Positions 8,406 through 16,203 of a DNA stretch of 64,000 nt are shown one piece after another. Both the position numbers and the translations under genes were made by a program. Within the stretch, counting starts at the first letter, position 1, and each line of letters begins with the position of its first letter. The DNA comes from Paenibacillus montanisoli (GTDB lineage Bacteria; Bacillota; Bacilli; Paenibacillales; Paenibacillaceae), in contig NZ_QLUW01000004.1 in NCBI RefSeq assembly GCF_003268025.1, positions 372,001 to 436,000 on the forward strand. The letters run 5' to 3'. The notes beneath the pieces are model-generated. The model was not told the origin of the DNA, ran no database searches, and saw only the letters and a list, made by a program, of their open reading frames with translations.

Positions 8406-10739
8406 CTATTCGTCTCCAAGAGCAATGTTTGGATTAAAATCCGCGACGACGAGCACATCCATGTGTCGTCCTTCCCTCAAAATCGTATCGACTACCGGTT
8501 TATTCCTCAGCTTGCTCCAGAACCCGCGGCCGGATTGGCCGAGAATGATCTGCGTACTCTTGAGCGCATTCGCTTTTGCCAACAAAGCATCCGGAACGGC
8601 GCTGTGCGAGGATACGCGTTCCACCTCGAACGTGCCGCCGAGACGGGCCGTCAGCTCCTTAAGCTCCTCGATCCGCTGCTCCTCGTTCGGCCCAACCTCC
8701 GTTTGCACATAATGAACATGCCAATCCGCCTTCAGTCTGTGCGCGATGCGGAAGCCGCGCCGAATGAGCCGCTCCGCCCGCTCGCTCAGCGTAACCGCGA
8801 CGAAAATCGATTCATGGCGCCGCGCCGGGCCGCGAAGCGAACCGTTGCGCTCCCAGGACTCCAGCCGCTCATCGACATCGTCGGCGATTTCCCGCAGCGC
8901 GAGCTCGCGCAGCGCGATCAGGTTGCCCGTTTTGAAGAAGCCGCAAAGCGCGCCCTCCACGTCCTCCGGTTTATAAATGTGGCCCTCCTGTATCCGCTGC
9001 CGCAGCGTGTCCGGCGACACATCGATGAGCTCGACTTCATCGGCGAGCCTGAGAATCGAATCGGGAACGGTTTCTTCCACAGCCGTGCCCGTAATTTGCT
9101 CCACGGCATCCTTCAAGCTTTCCAGATGGTGCACGTTCATCGTCGCGATGACGGATATGCCTGCGTTCAGAATCTCCTGCACATCCTCATAGCGCTGCTT
9201 ATTGCGGCTGCCCGGCGCATTCGCGTGGGCCAGCTCATCGATCAGCACGACCTCAGGATTCCGCGCGATAATGGCGGCGACATCCATCTCGGAATACAGC
9301 GTCCCATCTTGATCAATCGTTAGCCGCGGCACGAGTTCAAGTTTGCCAGCCTGAACCAGCGTTTCGGCGCGGTCGTGCGTTTCCATTAGGCCGATGACGA
9401 CGTCAATGTTCCTGCGCAGCAAGTCGTTGCCCTCGCGCAGCATCATATACGACTTTCCGGCTCCAGGCGCTGCACCGACGTAGACCTTGAACTTGCCCCT
9501 TCGGATGCGCTCGATCTTCTTCTCGACCTCTTGCGTGCTTAGCCGGCGGTAAGGCTCGGAAGTCTGCTTCGACGACGACTTGCGCATCGTCGGCAGCACC
9601 CGCTCGCCTTCATTCGCCGCGCGGTCAGCCATGAAGAAGACGTCGATGTTGCGCATATGCTTCAGCACGCTGCCCGCGATGGAGCCCTGCCAAAATTCCT
9701 GCTCCCGCGTTTGCTTAGAATGGCCCATAACGATGCGGGTCGCATTGATTAGCATGGCATATTTAATGAGCGCGCTCGGAACCTGCCTTCTGCTATTAAC
9801 CGCGATTTCACGGAATCCGGCGTCCACTTTCTCGGTCAGCTGCAGAATGGACTTTTTAAAATCATCCCGCTCCTTCGTCGGCTCCTGGCTGGTATCCGCA
9901 AAAACGACAACCTGCAGGTCGCCGCCGAGCCGCTTGGCGATTTGCTGGCCGCGTCGGATGTAGATCGAGGCGTTCCAGTGGTACTGCGCCGCCACAAGAA
10001 TGCGCTCCCCCGCACCGGATGGACCGAAGAAGCCCTGCTCCTCGCGGTATTTCTCCAGCGACTCGTTGACACCCTCGGCCATGAGCCGCAGCGAAAGCTC
10101 TCTAAGCTTGCCTAGGTTGCCGCGTTTGAGAAGCGCGGGGTCTTGAATATTGCGAAGCCGACCCTCGTTCAGGCGGGTCAAAATCGTCTCAGGCGACACG
10201 TCAATGAGCTGAACCTCATCGGCAAGCTCCAGCAAATCCGCGGATACGGTACATTCCGCCTCGATGCCCGTCAGCTTCTGCGCGAGCTCGGTCACGCCTT
10301 CAAGCTCGTAAACGTTAACCGTTGTAATGACGCTGATTCCGTTGCTCAGCAGAAACTGGATATCTTCGAGCCTCGTCGGAAACTTCGCATCAGGGCGGTT
10401 CTCATGCGCCAGCCCGTCTACGAGCACCACCTCCGGGTTCCGCTCAAGGATCGCGTCCAGATTCAAATCCTTCTTCTCCACGTCGCCCTTATGCCAATGA
10501 ATGCTCGGGATCCGTTCCAAACCTTCAAGCTGCTCGACCGTCTCCGGCCGGCGCTTCGTCGAAACCGCGCAGACGACGACCTCGATCCCCTGCTGCTTTA
10601 GCGCGTGGCCTTCGAGAAGCATGTGATAGGTTTTGCCTGAGCCGCTGACTGCGCCAACATAAATTTTCAGACGGCCGCGATGGATTTTGGAGATGGATAA
10701 GAGCAATTCCTCCGGGGTTCTGCGGCGGTAACCAGCCAT
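8406..10739 (-). CDS. Tandem KdpD sensor-domain protein: (KdpD-N + USP) x 2, no histidine kinase
   Basis: The 777-aa soluble protein consists of two consecutive copies of the N-terminal half of KdpD. Repeat 1 has a KdpD-N domain (about residues 1-230; P-loop GAVSGSGKT at 29-37; Walker-B position VLVDGLAH) and a universal-stress domain (about 243-380). Repeat 2 has a KdpD-N domain (about 395-630; P-loop GAAPGAGKS near 420; LIDELAHANAPG near 497) and a second USP domain (about 641-777). Neither the four KdpD membrane helices nor any kinase domain is present, and no kdpFABC or kdpE genes lie nearby. In repeat 1 the conserved DELAH is DGLAH, which suggests specialisation. In KdpD this region senses K+ status and in some species binds c-di-AMP. 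A c-di-AMP riboswitch precedes the gene. Start ATG 10739. Confidence 0.9.
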   Translation of the reverse strand: MAGYRRRTPEELLLSISKIHRGRLKIYVGAVSGSGKTYHMLLEGHALKQQGIEVVVCAVSTKRRPETVEQLEGLERIPSIHWHKGDVEKKDLNLDAILERNPEVVLVDGLAHENRPDAKFPTRLEDIQFLLSNGISVITTVNVYELEGVTELAQKLTGIEAECTVSADLLELADEVQLIDVSPETILTRLNEGRLRNIQDPALLKRGNLGKLRELSLRLMAEGVNESLEKYREEQGFFGPSGAGERILVAAQYHWNASIYIRRGQQIAKRLGGDLQVVVFADTSQEPTKERDDFKKSILQLTEKVDAGFREIAVNSRRQVPSALIKYAMLINATRIVMGHSKQTREQEFWQGSIAGSVLKHMRNIDVFFMADRAANEGERVLPTMRKSSSKQTSEPYRRLSTQEVEKKIERIRRGKFKVYVGAAPGAGKSYMMLREGNDLLRRNIDVVIGLMETHDRAETLVQAGKLELVPRLTIDQDGTLYSEMDVAAIIARNPEVVLIDELAHANAPGSRNKQRYEDVQEILNAGISVIATMNVHHLESLKDAVEQITGTAVEETVPDSILRLADEVELIDVSPDTLRQRIQEGHIYKPEDVEGALCGFFKTGNLIALRELALREIADDVDERLESWERNGSLRGPARRHESIFVAVTLSERAERLIRRGFRIAHRLKADWHVHYVQTEVGPNEEQRIEELKELTARLGGTFEVERVSSHSAVPDALLAKANALKSTQIILGQSGRGFWSKLRNKPVVDTILREGRHMDVLVVADFNPNIALGDE

Positions 10740-10809
10740 AACAACTTCGCCTTCCTTCCTACACCTATAAACTTACATATTAATAGCAAACTTATGCTTC
10801 AAGCCGCAC

Positions 10810-10868
10810 AAAAAAGAAGCCTGCAAAAGGATTGCCTCTAGGAACAGAGGAACGCCTTTCGCGGCTTC
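10810..10868 (-). terminator. Riboswitch expression-platform terminator
   Basis: On the minus strand a long, bulged hairpin closes with GAAGCC and GGCTTC (10863-10868 with 10816-10821), has a further inner stem, and is followed by six T. It lies between the c-di-AMP aptamer and the KdpD-like gene, the usual place for a ligand-controlled terminator. Confidence 0.8.
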
Positions 10869-10920
10869 TAGGCACAAATTATCATCAAGTGTCTATATGC
10901 ACGAACAATCGTTGCCTCTC

Positions 10921-11060
10921 TTATTACGCTTACGAGGTTAGCTGACGGATTCGGGCGTAAGAGTCGCCCTACTCGAAGCCGCCGTCTGTACGGCACTGCT
11001 GCGAGATTCACCCCAGTTGATTGGTTCCCCCGATTTCCAGAATAGAAATTCAGCGTGATA
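10921..11060 (-). ncRNA. ydaO/yuaA-type c-di-AMP riboswitch aptamer
   Basis: The minus strand shows the conserved core of the ydaO class: an ACGCTGAAT start, GGGGGAACC, TGGGGTGAATC, then CCCGAATCCG and CAGCTAACCTCGTAAGCG at the 3' end. The first and last segments can pair as P1. By family knowledge this aptamer binds cyclic di-AMP and shuts expression off through a downstream terminator, often in front of potassium-transport and cell-wall genes. Here a terminator follows at 10810-10868 and then the tandem KdpD-N/USP gene. Boundaries are by eye, accurate to about ten bases. Confidence 0.92.
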
Positions 11061-11079
11061 ACGATGAAACATGACTCGT

Positions 11080-11108
11080 ATGTTACGCCTGCACATGCGG
11101 TTTGTAAA
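11080..11108 (-). promoter_or_regulatory. Candidate promoter of the riboswitch transcript
   Basis: TTTACA and TAACAT on the minus strand are separated by 17 bp and end about 20 bp before the aptamer. The -35 matches consensus at five of six positions and the -10 at four. Confidence 0.5.
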
Positions 11109-11271
11109 GATAGACCGCAAACGGTCTCGTTCTTATTTCCCGCCAAGCAGTCTCAAAATAACGCTTACAACCGAGCAGATCGCAAGCAGCCTCGTTCTAC
11201 CTCACTAATTCGCCGTTTTACATAATTATGCGCGATTAGGTTCAGGAAAAACGCAGCTGCAGGCGGATAGA

Positions 11272-12531
11272 TCAACTATAACCGGTGATCATTTCGACGG
11301 ATCTCAGCAGCAGGCCGATCAGGAAGCCGCACAGCGCGCCGTTGACGCGAATCCACTGCAAATCCTGCCCGACCTTATCTTCGATCAGCTCTACGAGCTG
11401 GTCATTGTCCAGCCGGTCGAGGTTCTCCTTCACGAATGAGCCGATCTTCACATGGTTGCGTTCGATGAGTCCGGCCACTTGTTCCTTAAGCCAATGCTCC
11501 GCGCCGCGAATCAGCCCTTCGTTCTCCTCCAACCGATCCAGCAGACGCTCGATCAACGGCCATGCTTTGGCAGCAAAATCCTCCGAATGGGCAAACCCGA
11601 TGCCCTTCTCCCGCCAAGTCTCGAGCAGCCGCGTCAGCTCGCCGTCCAAGTCAAAGGAGGCTAACAGCTCGTCGCGCATCGCAAGCAGCTGACCGGTTTC
11701 GGACAATTGCGAGATGACCGTCTCGAGCCCCTCAAGCAGATGCTTCTTGATGGCAACGCGCTGCTCATTATGGTGGATCTTGAGCTCGCGAACCTTCATG
11801 AGCGCGAAAGACTGCAGCATCGTACCCACGCGGTCTTCATCCAAATAACCGATAAACGCGTTGACCGCAAACTGCATGAGGCCGCCCAAATTCATCCCCT
11901 GCACAAGCTTCATCACCGCATTGCCGAGCTCTCGGCGCATACCTTCCGTACTTACCCATACTTCAGCGCGTTCAAGCAGCAAATCAAGCAGCCGATCGTC
12001 CGTGCCGTTCTCCTTCGCATTCCGCAGGAAGCCGCGCAGCGCCGCTTCCAGATCGATCCGCTCCACCGCGGAGCGGATTTCGCCGGAAAGCAGCGGCACC
12101 GCCTTCTCTGCCGGCACGCTCCGCAGCGCGCCTTCGAGCACATGCGGCAAGCGCTCGCTGTGAACCGCCGCATGCAGCCCCTGCCTGATCGCCGGCAGCA
12201 GCTGCTGCGCCAAGTCGAGCTGCCGCAGCTTCTCGAGCATGCTCTCCTTCGCGAGCAGCCGCTCCTCTAGGACGCGCACGATGCCGTCCGACATCTTATT
12301 GCGGTTGCGCGGCAGCAGCGCCGTATGCGGAATCGGGATGCCGAGCGGGTGGCGGAACAGCGCCGTGACGGCAAACCAATCCGCGAGACCGCCGATGACG
12401 CCCGCTTCGAAGCCGGCATGCAGCAAGCTGAGTCCGCCTTCGCGAAACGGAAGCGTTGCCGCGAAGCCGGCCGCCATGATGCCGAGCGATATATTGGCAA
12501 GCTGTTTGTTTTTTCGTGAGTCCTTCGCCAT
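11272..12531 (-). CDS. DUF445 family membrane protein
   Basis: The 419-aa protein belongs to DUF445 (E. coli YjiN, B. subtilis YheB relatives). There is a hydrophobic N-terminal segment (LANISLGIMAAGFAATLPF) and the family motif GGLADWFAVTALFRHPLGIPIPHTALLP (seen as GGLADWFAVTALFRHP followed by LGIPIPHT). A long helical middle follows, and a C-terminal membrane segment (ALCGFLIGLLLRSVEMI). The function of the family is unknown. I use ATG 12531 because GGAGGAAG lies just upstream; the frame is open to 12588 without a ribosome site. It stands alone, and the riboswitch transcript starts in the 210 bp after its stop. Confidence 0.85.
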   Translation of the reverse strand: MAKDSRKNKQLANISLGIMAAGFAATLPFREGGLSLLHAGFEAGVIGGLADWFAVTALFRHPLGIPIPHTALLPRNRNKMSDGIVRVLEERLLAKESMLEKLRQLDLAQQLLPAIRQGLHAAVHSERLPHVLEGALRSVPAEKAVPLLSGEIRSAVERIDLEAALRGFLRNAKENGTDDRLLDLLLERAEVWVSTEGMRRELGNAVMKLVQGMNLGGLMQFAVNAFIGYLDEDRVGTMLQSFALMKVRELKIHHNEQRVAIKKHLLEGLETVISQLSETGQLLAMRDELLASFDLDGELTRLLETWREKGIGFAHSEDFAAKAWPLIERLLDRLEENEGLIRGAEHWLKEQVAGLIERNHVKIGSFVKENLDRLDNDQLVELIEDKVGQDLQWIRVNGALCGFLIGLLLRSVEMITGYS

Positions 12532-12654
12532 GATCTTCCTCCTAGCAGTGCTACTTACACCATACCACTTCATCCGGATCACTTGCAAAAACGCCCGTCC
12601 ACAATAAAAGGCAAGCCTGCTAGGCCTGCCTCAAGTTTCGATGCGCGTTTGCCG

Positions 12655-13005
12655 TCAGCTCTTCCAGCGCTCCAGCTTATGAATGCCCCGAGTGAACAGG
12701 CCGGTCATGAATCTCGGAAACCCCATGCTGACGAGCTTCTCCCGCACCCGCTCCTTCATGCCTTCCGCCGTTATATCCGGCAGCGTGAACTTGCCGTCTG
12801 CGTAGCAGTGGATGCAGTACTTCATGCTCTTCGTCCCGTTCGCTTCCGTTCCGTTCTTATCGCCTTTCGCGATCGGCATGCCGCAGCTTTGGCAGTTTTT
12901 TATGCCGCGCTCATTCGTTTGCACCGCCTTATGGATAATGTTGGCTTCATTATATGCTTTTTGACCGGGCTTGTACATCTGGACAAAACCGGCCTGAGCC
13001 TCCAT
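12655..13005 (-). CDS. Small putative zinc-ribbon protein
   Basis: The C-terminal 80 residues are clearly a zinc-ribbon protein: CQSCGMPIAKG, then MKYCIHCYADGKFTLPDIT, giving two CxxC pairs. A conserved tail follows (MGFPRFMTGLFTRGIHKLERWK). Members of this family are short and of unknown role. The start is doubtful. ATG at 13005 has GGAG nine bases upstream but sits in the loop of the terminator hairpin of the preceding iron operon. ATG 12978 and GTG 12924 are alternatives, and a TATAAT hexamer lies just before the GTG. The frame extends upstream to 13152, but that overlaps the permease gene and looks like a shadow. Confidence 0.75.
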   Translation of the reverse strand: MEAQAGFVQMYKPGQKAYNEANIIHKAVQTNERGIKNCQSCGMPIAKGDKNGTEANGTKSMKYCIHCYADGKFTLPDITAEGMKERVREKLVSMGFPRFMTGLFTRGIHKLERWKS

Positions 13006-13024
13006 TTTCGGATGCTCCGCCGGT
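12984..13024 (-). terminator. Intrinsic terminator of the siderophore-transport operon
   Basis: ACCGGC-GAGC-CC pairs with GG-GCTC-GCCGGT in a bulged stem a few bases after the permease stop at 13029. It is followed by TTTTG on the minus strand; a T run on the plus side suggests it may be bidirectional. Confidence 0.75.
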
Positions 13025-13028
13025 CTTT

Positions 13029-14039
13029 TTATTTCTTCAGCAGCAGGTACACAAAATACGGCCCGCCGATGAGCGCGATCATAATTCCCGCCGGGATGCC
13101 TTCCGGCCCTGCGATGTTGCGGCCGATGGTATCGGCCAGCAGCAGCAGCCACCCTCCCATGAGGATGGAGACCGGCACGAACAATTGAACCCTAGTTCCG
13201 ACCAGCGCCCTCGCGATGTGAGGTGCCATTAGCCCGACAAACGCAATGCCACCGGTAACGGAAACCGCGGCGGCTGCCATCGCGACGGATGCGATCAGCA
13301 AGACCATCCGTTCCCGGTTCACCGCTACCCCCGACCCTATCGCGGAAGCTTCGCTCAGCGACAGAAGATTAAGCGCGTTAGCCTTCAACAGCGTGAATGG
13401 AATCAGAACGGCCAGCCATGGCAGCAGCGCCCAAATGAATGGCCAATCCGTTCCCCAGATGTTGCCCGCGAGCCATTTTGCTATAAAATCGACCTTCATC
13501 CGATCCGCCGACGAGATGACGACGATCATCGCCCCGGAGAGCGCCATCGCAAACCCGACCCCGACGAGCACCAGCTTCACGGGATGCAGTCCCTCGTTTC
13601 GGCTGTACGCGAACAGGTAAATAAGCAGCGTGGTAAGGAGAGCGCCTGCAAACCCGACCAACGGGAGCAGGTACACGAACGAACCCGGATCCTCGATCGG
13701 CACGTACAAGAAGAACACCGCGATCGCGAAGCCGGCTCCGGAATTGATGCCGATGACGCCCGGATCCGCAAGATCGTTGCGCGTGATCCCCTGCAGGATT
13801 GCGCCGGACAGCGCCAGCGCCATGCCCGAGAGCAGCGTGACGATGATGCGCGGAAGCCGGATGTCGAACAGCACGAAATGCTCCTTGAACGTGCCATGGC
13901 CGAAGAGAGTCGGAAGCAATCGGCTAAACGACAGCGAAGCGTAGCCAAGATTCATGCCGATGACGACCGTGGCCAGAATCAGGAGCAGCAGCGCCGCGAC
14001 GACGACCCGCTGTTTTCTCGCTAATGCAGCATCCATCAT
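13029..14039 (-). CDS. Iron-siderophore ABC importer permease (FecCD family), second subunit
   Basis: This 336-aa permease of the BtuC/FecCD fold has about nine to ten membrane segments. Landmarks include LPRIIVTLLSGMALALSGAI, GITRNDLADPGVIGINSGA and GGIAFVGLMAPHIARALVG, the last one being the ATPase-contact region. It forms a heterodimer with the preceding permease to import ferric siderophores. The start ATG 14039 overlaps the preceding stop (ATGA), with AAAGGAG 13 bases upstream. The open frame extends further upstream inside the other permease gene, but that part is not permease-like. No ATP-binding subunit gene is adjacent. Confidence 0.92.
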   Translation of the reverse strand: MMDAALARKQRVVVAALLLLILATVVIGMNLGYASLSFSRLLPTLFGHGTFKEHFVLFDIRLPRIIVTLLSGMALALSGAILQGITRNDLADPGVIGINSGAGFAIAVFFLYVPIEDPGSFVYLLPLVGFAGALLTTLLIYLFAYSRNEGLHPVKLVLVGVGFAMALSGAMIVVISSADRMKVDFIAKWLAGNIWGTDWPFIWALLPWLAVLIPFTLLKANALNLLSLSEASAIGSGVAVNRERMVLLIASVAMAAAAVSVTGGIAFVGLMAPHIARALVGTRVQLFVPVSILMGGWLLLLADTIGRNIAGPEGIPAGIMIALIGGPYFVYLLLKK

Positions 14040-15052
14040 GATTGCAGCTTGACTCCTTTCCGTACGATGAACAGAAAGAACGGCAATCCGAGCATCGCGA
14101 TAATTGCCACTACTGGCGTTTCGTAAGGGGCGTGGATCGTGCGTCCGACCGTATCCGCAAGCAGCATGAAAATCGCTCCCCAGATGGCTGCCATCGGAAT
14201 AACGGCGCGGTAATCGGTGCCGAACATCGCTCGCACGATATGGGGAATCATCAAGCCGATAAAGGCCAGATTGCCGACCAAGGCGACGGCGGCGCCGGCT
14301 AGAAGCGTGATGACGGCGTATAGCACGATTTTGATATAAACCGTCCGCAAGCCCAGTCCCACCGCCACCTCTTCGTTCAAGCTGAGGATCGTCAGCTGCT
14401 TCGACAGCGCAACAGCGATGGCGATGCCGGCCAGAATGAACGGCGCGATCGCCCCGACCTGCCCCCAAGTCGTGCCTACCAATCCGCCGGCCGTCCACAT
14501 CGTCACATCTTTGGAGATTTTGAACAACAAGCCGGCGCCGTCCGACACCGCATACAGAAAGGCCGAAACGGCGGAGCCGGCAAGAACCAGCCGAAGCGGA
14601 GACAAGCCCCCTTTCTTGACCGCGCTAATGCCAAGTACGAACAGCGTCCCGCAGGCGGCCCCGATAAAGCAAGCGACCATGATGGCAAAATAACCCACTG
14701 ACGGGAAAATAGAAACCGTCAACGCAAGAGCAGCGCTGGCGCCGGCTGTTAGCCCTAGCAAGCCAGGATCGGCGAGCGGGTTGCGCGTCAGTCCCTGCAT
14801 GATGGAGCCGGATACGGCTAGCGCGGCACCGACGAGCATGCTTGCGACCTCGCGCGGGTAGCGGATTTCGCGGATCATCGTGACGGTATCCCCGGACTGG
14901 CGGGTGAACAGAACCCGCCATAGATCTTGGAGCGTCACGTCGGCCGCTCCAAGAAGCATCGCGGCCGTAAACATGCCCGCCAGCGCAATCAGGCCTGCGG
15001 TTAGCTTGAGCATGAAGGCCGCGGTGCGCCGTTGTTGTCGTTGAGTTCTCAT
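14036..15052 (-). CDS. Iron-siderophore ABC importer permease (FecCD family), first subunit
   Basis: The 338-aa FecCD-family permease shows REIRYPREVASMLVGAALAV, GLTRNPLADPGLLGL and GNLAFIGLMIPHIVRAMFG, the same landmarks as its partner. It starts at ATG 15052 behind GAGG, 22 bp after the binding-protein stop. It overlaps the next permease start by four bases, indicating translational coupling. The binding protein plus two permeases without an ATPase resembles B. subtilis yfiY-yfiZ-yfhA and feuABC, which borrow the ATPase YusV. Confidence 0.92.
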   Translation of the reverse strand: MRTQRQQRRTAAFMLKLTAGLIALAGMFTAAMLLGAADVTLQDLWRVLFTRQSGDTVTMIREIRYPREVASMLVGAALAVSGSIMQGLTRNPLADPGLLGLTAGASAALALTVSIFPSVGYFAIMVACFIGAACGTLFVLGISAVKKGGLSPLRLVLAGSAVSAFLYAVSDGAGLLFKISKDVTMWTAGGLVGTTWGQVGAIAPFILAGIAIAVALSKQLTILSLNEEVAVGLGLRTVYIKIVLYAVITLLAGAAVALVGNLAFIGLMIPHIVRAMFGTDYRAVIPMAAIWGAIFMLLADTVGRTIHAPYETPVVAIIAMLGLPFFLFIVRKGVKLQS

Positions 15053-15074
15053 CGATACCTCATCTTTTCCTGAT

Positions 15075-16028
15075 TTATTCGCCGCCTAGAATGCCTTTCG
15101 TCAGCTGCTCCAGCTGGAAGTCCAGCGTCAGCGCGTCATTGAAATAGAACTCCTTCGCGTCCACCTCGATGACGTGGTTGTTCTTCACCGCATTGGTGTT
15201 TTTGTACGTATCGGTATTCTGGAACGAATTGTCCGCATCGGCGTTCTTGCTGAACACGACGTAATCGCCCATGTAATCCGGAAGCACTTCGGAGGACAAC
15301 GCATAATAGCCGTCTTTGTCCGTCATTTCCTTCACCTTCGCCGGCATTGCCAGCCCCATCGCTTGGTACAGAATTTCCGTGCCGCGGCCCCAATGGTCGC
15401 CGAAGACGTACAGCTGCTTGTCGAAGGTTTCGATAACCGAAATCGTTTTGTCCGCGCCGATCTTCGCCTTGATCTCCTCGCCCGCCTTCGCCGCGCGCTG
15501 CTTGAAATCGTCGATCCATGCTTGCGCTTCCTTCTCCTTATTGAGCAGCTTGCCGATTTCAAGGTGCTGGGTCAGGTAGTCTACTTTGCCGTACGTATAG
15601 ACGACCGTCGGAGCAATTTCTTTCAGCTTATCTACGTTCTTCACATTGTCTAGACCGATGATCAAGTCAGGCTTCAGCTCCAAAATTCGCTCCAGATTCT
15701 CATCCGTCACTTCCGCAACGTTCTTCAGCTTATCTTGGAAGCGCGGGTTCATCTTGGACCAGGCGTCCACGCCGACCAGATTAACGCCAAGCGACATGAC
15801 ATCGCCCGCATAAGACGAAAGGACGATGACGCGCTGCGGGTTGGCCGGAACTTCGACAGGGCCGCTCTGGGACTGGTACGTAATCGTGCCGGCAGCTTCT
15901 TCAGCAGCGGACGCATTGGACGAATCCGTGTTGGATGCCGTGCTGCCGCTGTCGTTCGCGCCATTGCTGCCGCAGGCACTTAGCACAAGAATTAACAAGG
16001 CAATAACCGGAATTAACATTTTGTTCAC
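15075..16028 (-). CDS. Ferric-siderophore-binding lipoprotein
   Basis: This 317-aa periplasmic-binding-type lipoprotein has a signal peptide ending in LSAC, a Ser/Asn-rich linker, and a BtuF/FhuD-like fold with NPQRVIVLSSYAGDVMSLGV and LKPDLIIGLD. The stretch YVFGDHWGRGTEILYQ is typical of hydroxamate-siderophore binders of Gram-positives. It delivers iron complexes to the two permeases downstream. The start is GTG 16028-16026, with GGGG seven bases upstream; an in-frame ATG follows nine bases later. A Fur box lies 47 bp upstream, so iron starvation should induce the operon. Confidence 0.9.
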   Translation of the reverse strand: MNKMLIPVIALLILVLSACGSNGANDSGSTASNTDSSNASAAEEAAGTITYQSQSGPVEVPANPQRVIVLSSYAGDVMSLGVNLVGVDAWSKMNPRFQDKLKNVAEVTDENLERILELKPDLIIGLDNVKNVDKLKEIAPTVVYTYGKVDYLTQHLEIGKLLNKEKEAQAWIDDFKQRAAKAGEEIKAKIGADKTISVIETFDKQLYVFGDHWGRGTEILYQAMGLAMPAKVKEMTDKDGYYALSSEVLPDYMGDYVVFSKNADADNSFQNTDTYKNTNAVKNNHVIEVDAKEFYFNDALTLDFQLEQLTKGILGGE

Positions 16029-16074
16029 TTGATTTCCCCTACTTTCGTTGTATGATAATGGTGTTGACTTTATT

Positions 16075-16093
16075 GATAATGATTATCAGTATC
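16075..16093. promoter_or_regulatory. Fur box in the divergent siderophore/FNR promoter region
   Basis: The 19-mer GATAATGATTATCAGTATC matches the Fur consensus GATAATGATAATCATTATC at 16 of 19 positions. It sits midway between the divergent siderophore operon and the ferredoxin-NADP reductase gene, so it can repress both when iron is plentiful. Confidence 0.88.
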
Positions 16094-16203
16094 ATCATGA
16101 TTCACACTTTAATCCCGCTCCCCCTATTTGTCAACACCTTTTCTCGCGGGATGTTTCGACTTATTGGCAGAGCAGGACTTTATAGAAGAAAGTAGGAATG
16201 CGG

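Noticed and set aside
11109-11271. A second regulatory RNA upstream of the c-di-AMP aptamer
   Set aside because: The sequence has some dyads but no recognised conserved core, and the candidate promoter lies downstream of it.
13006-13152. Longer N-terminus of the zinc-ribbon protein
   Set aside because: The extension lies inside the coding sequence of the siderophore permease and reads as an arginine-rich shadow.
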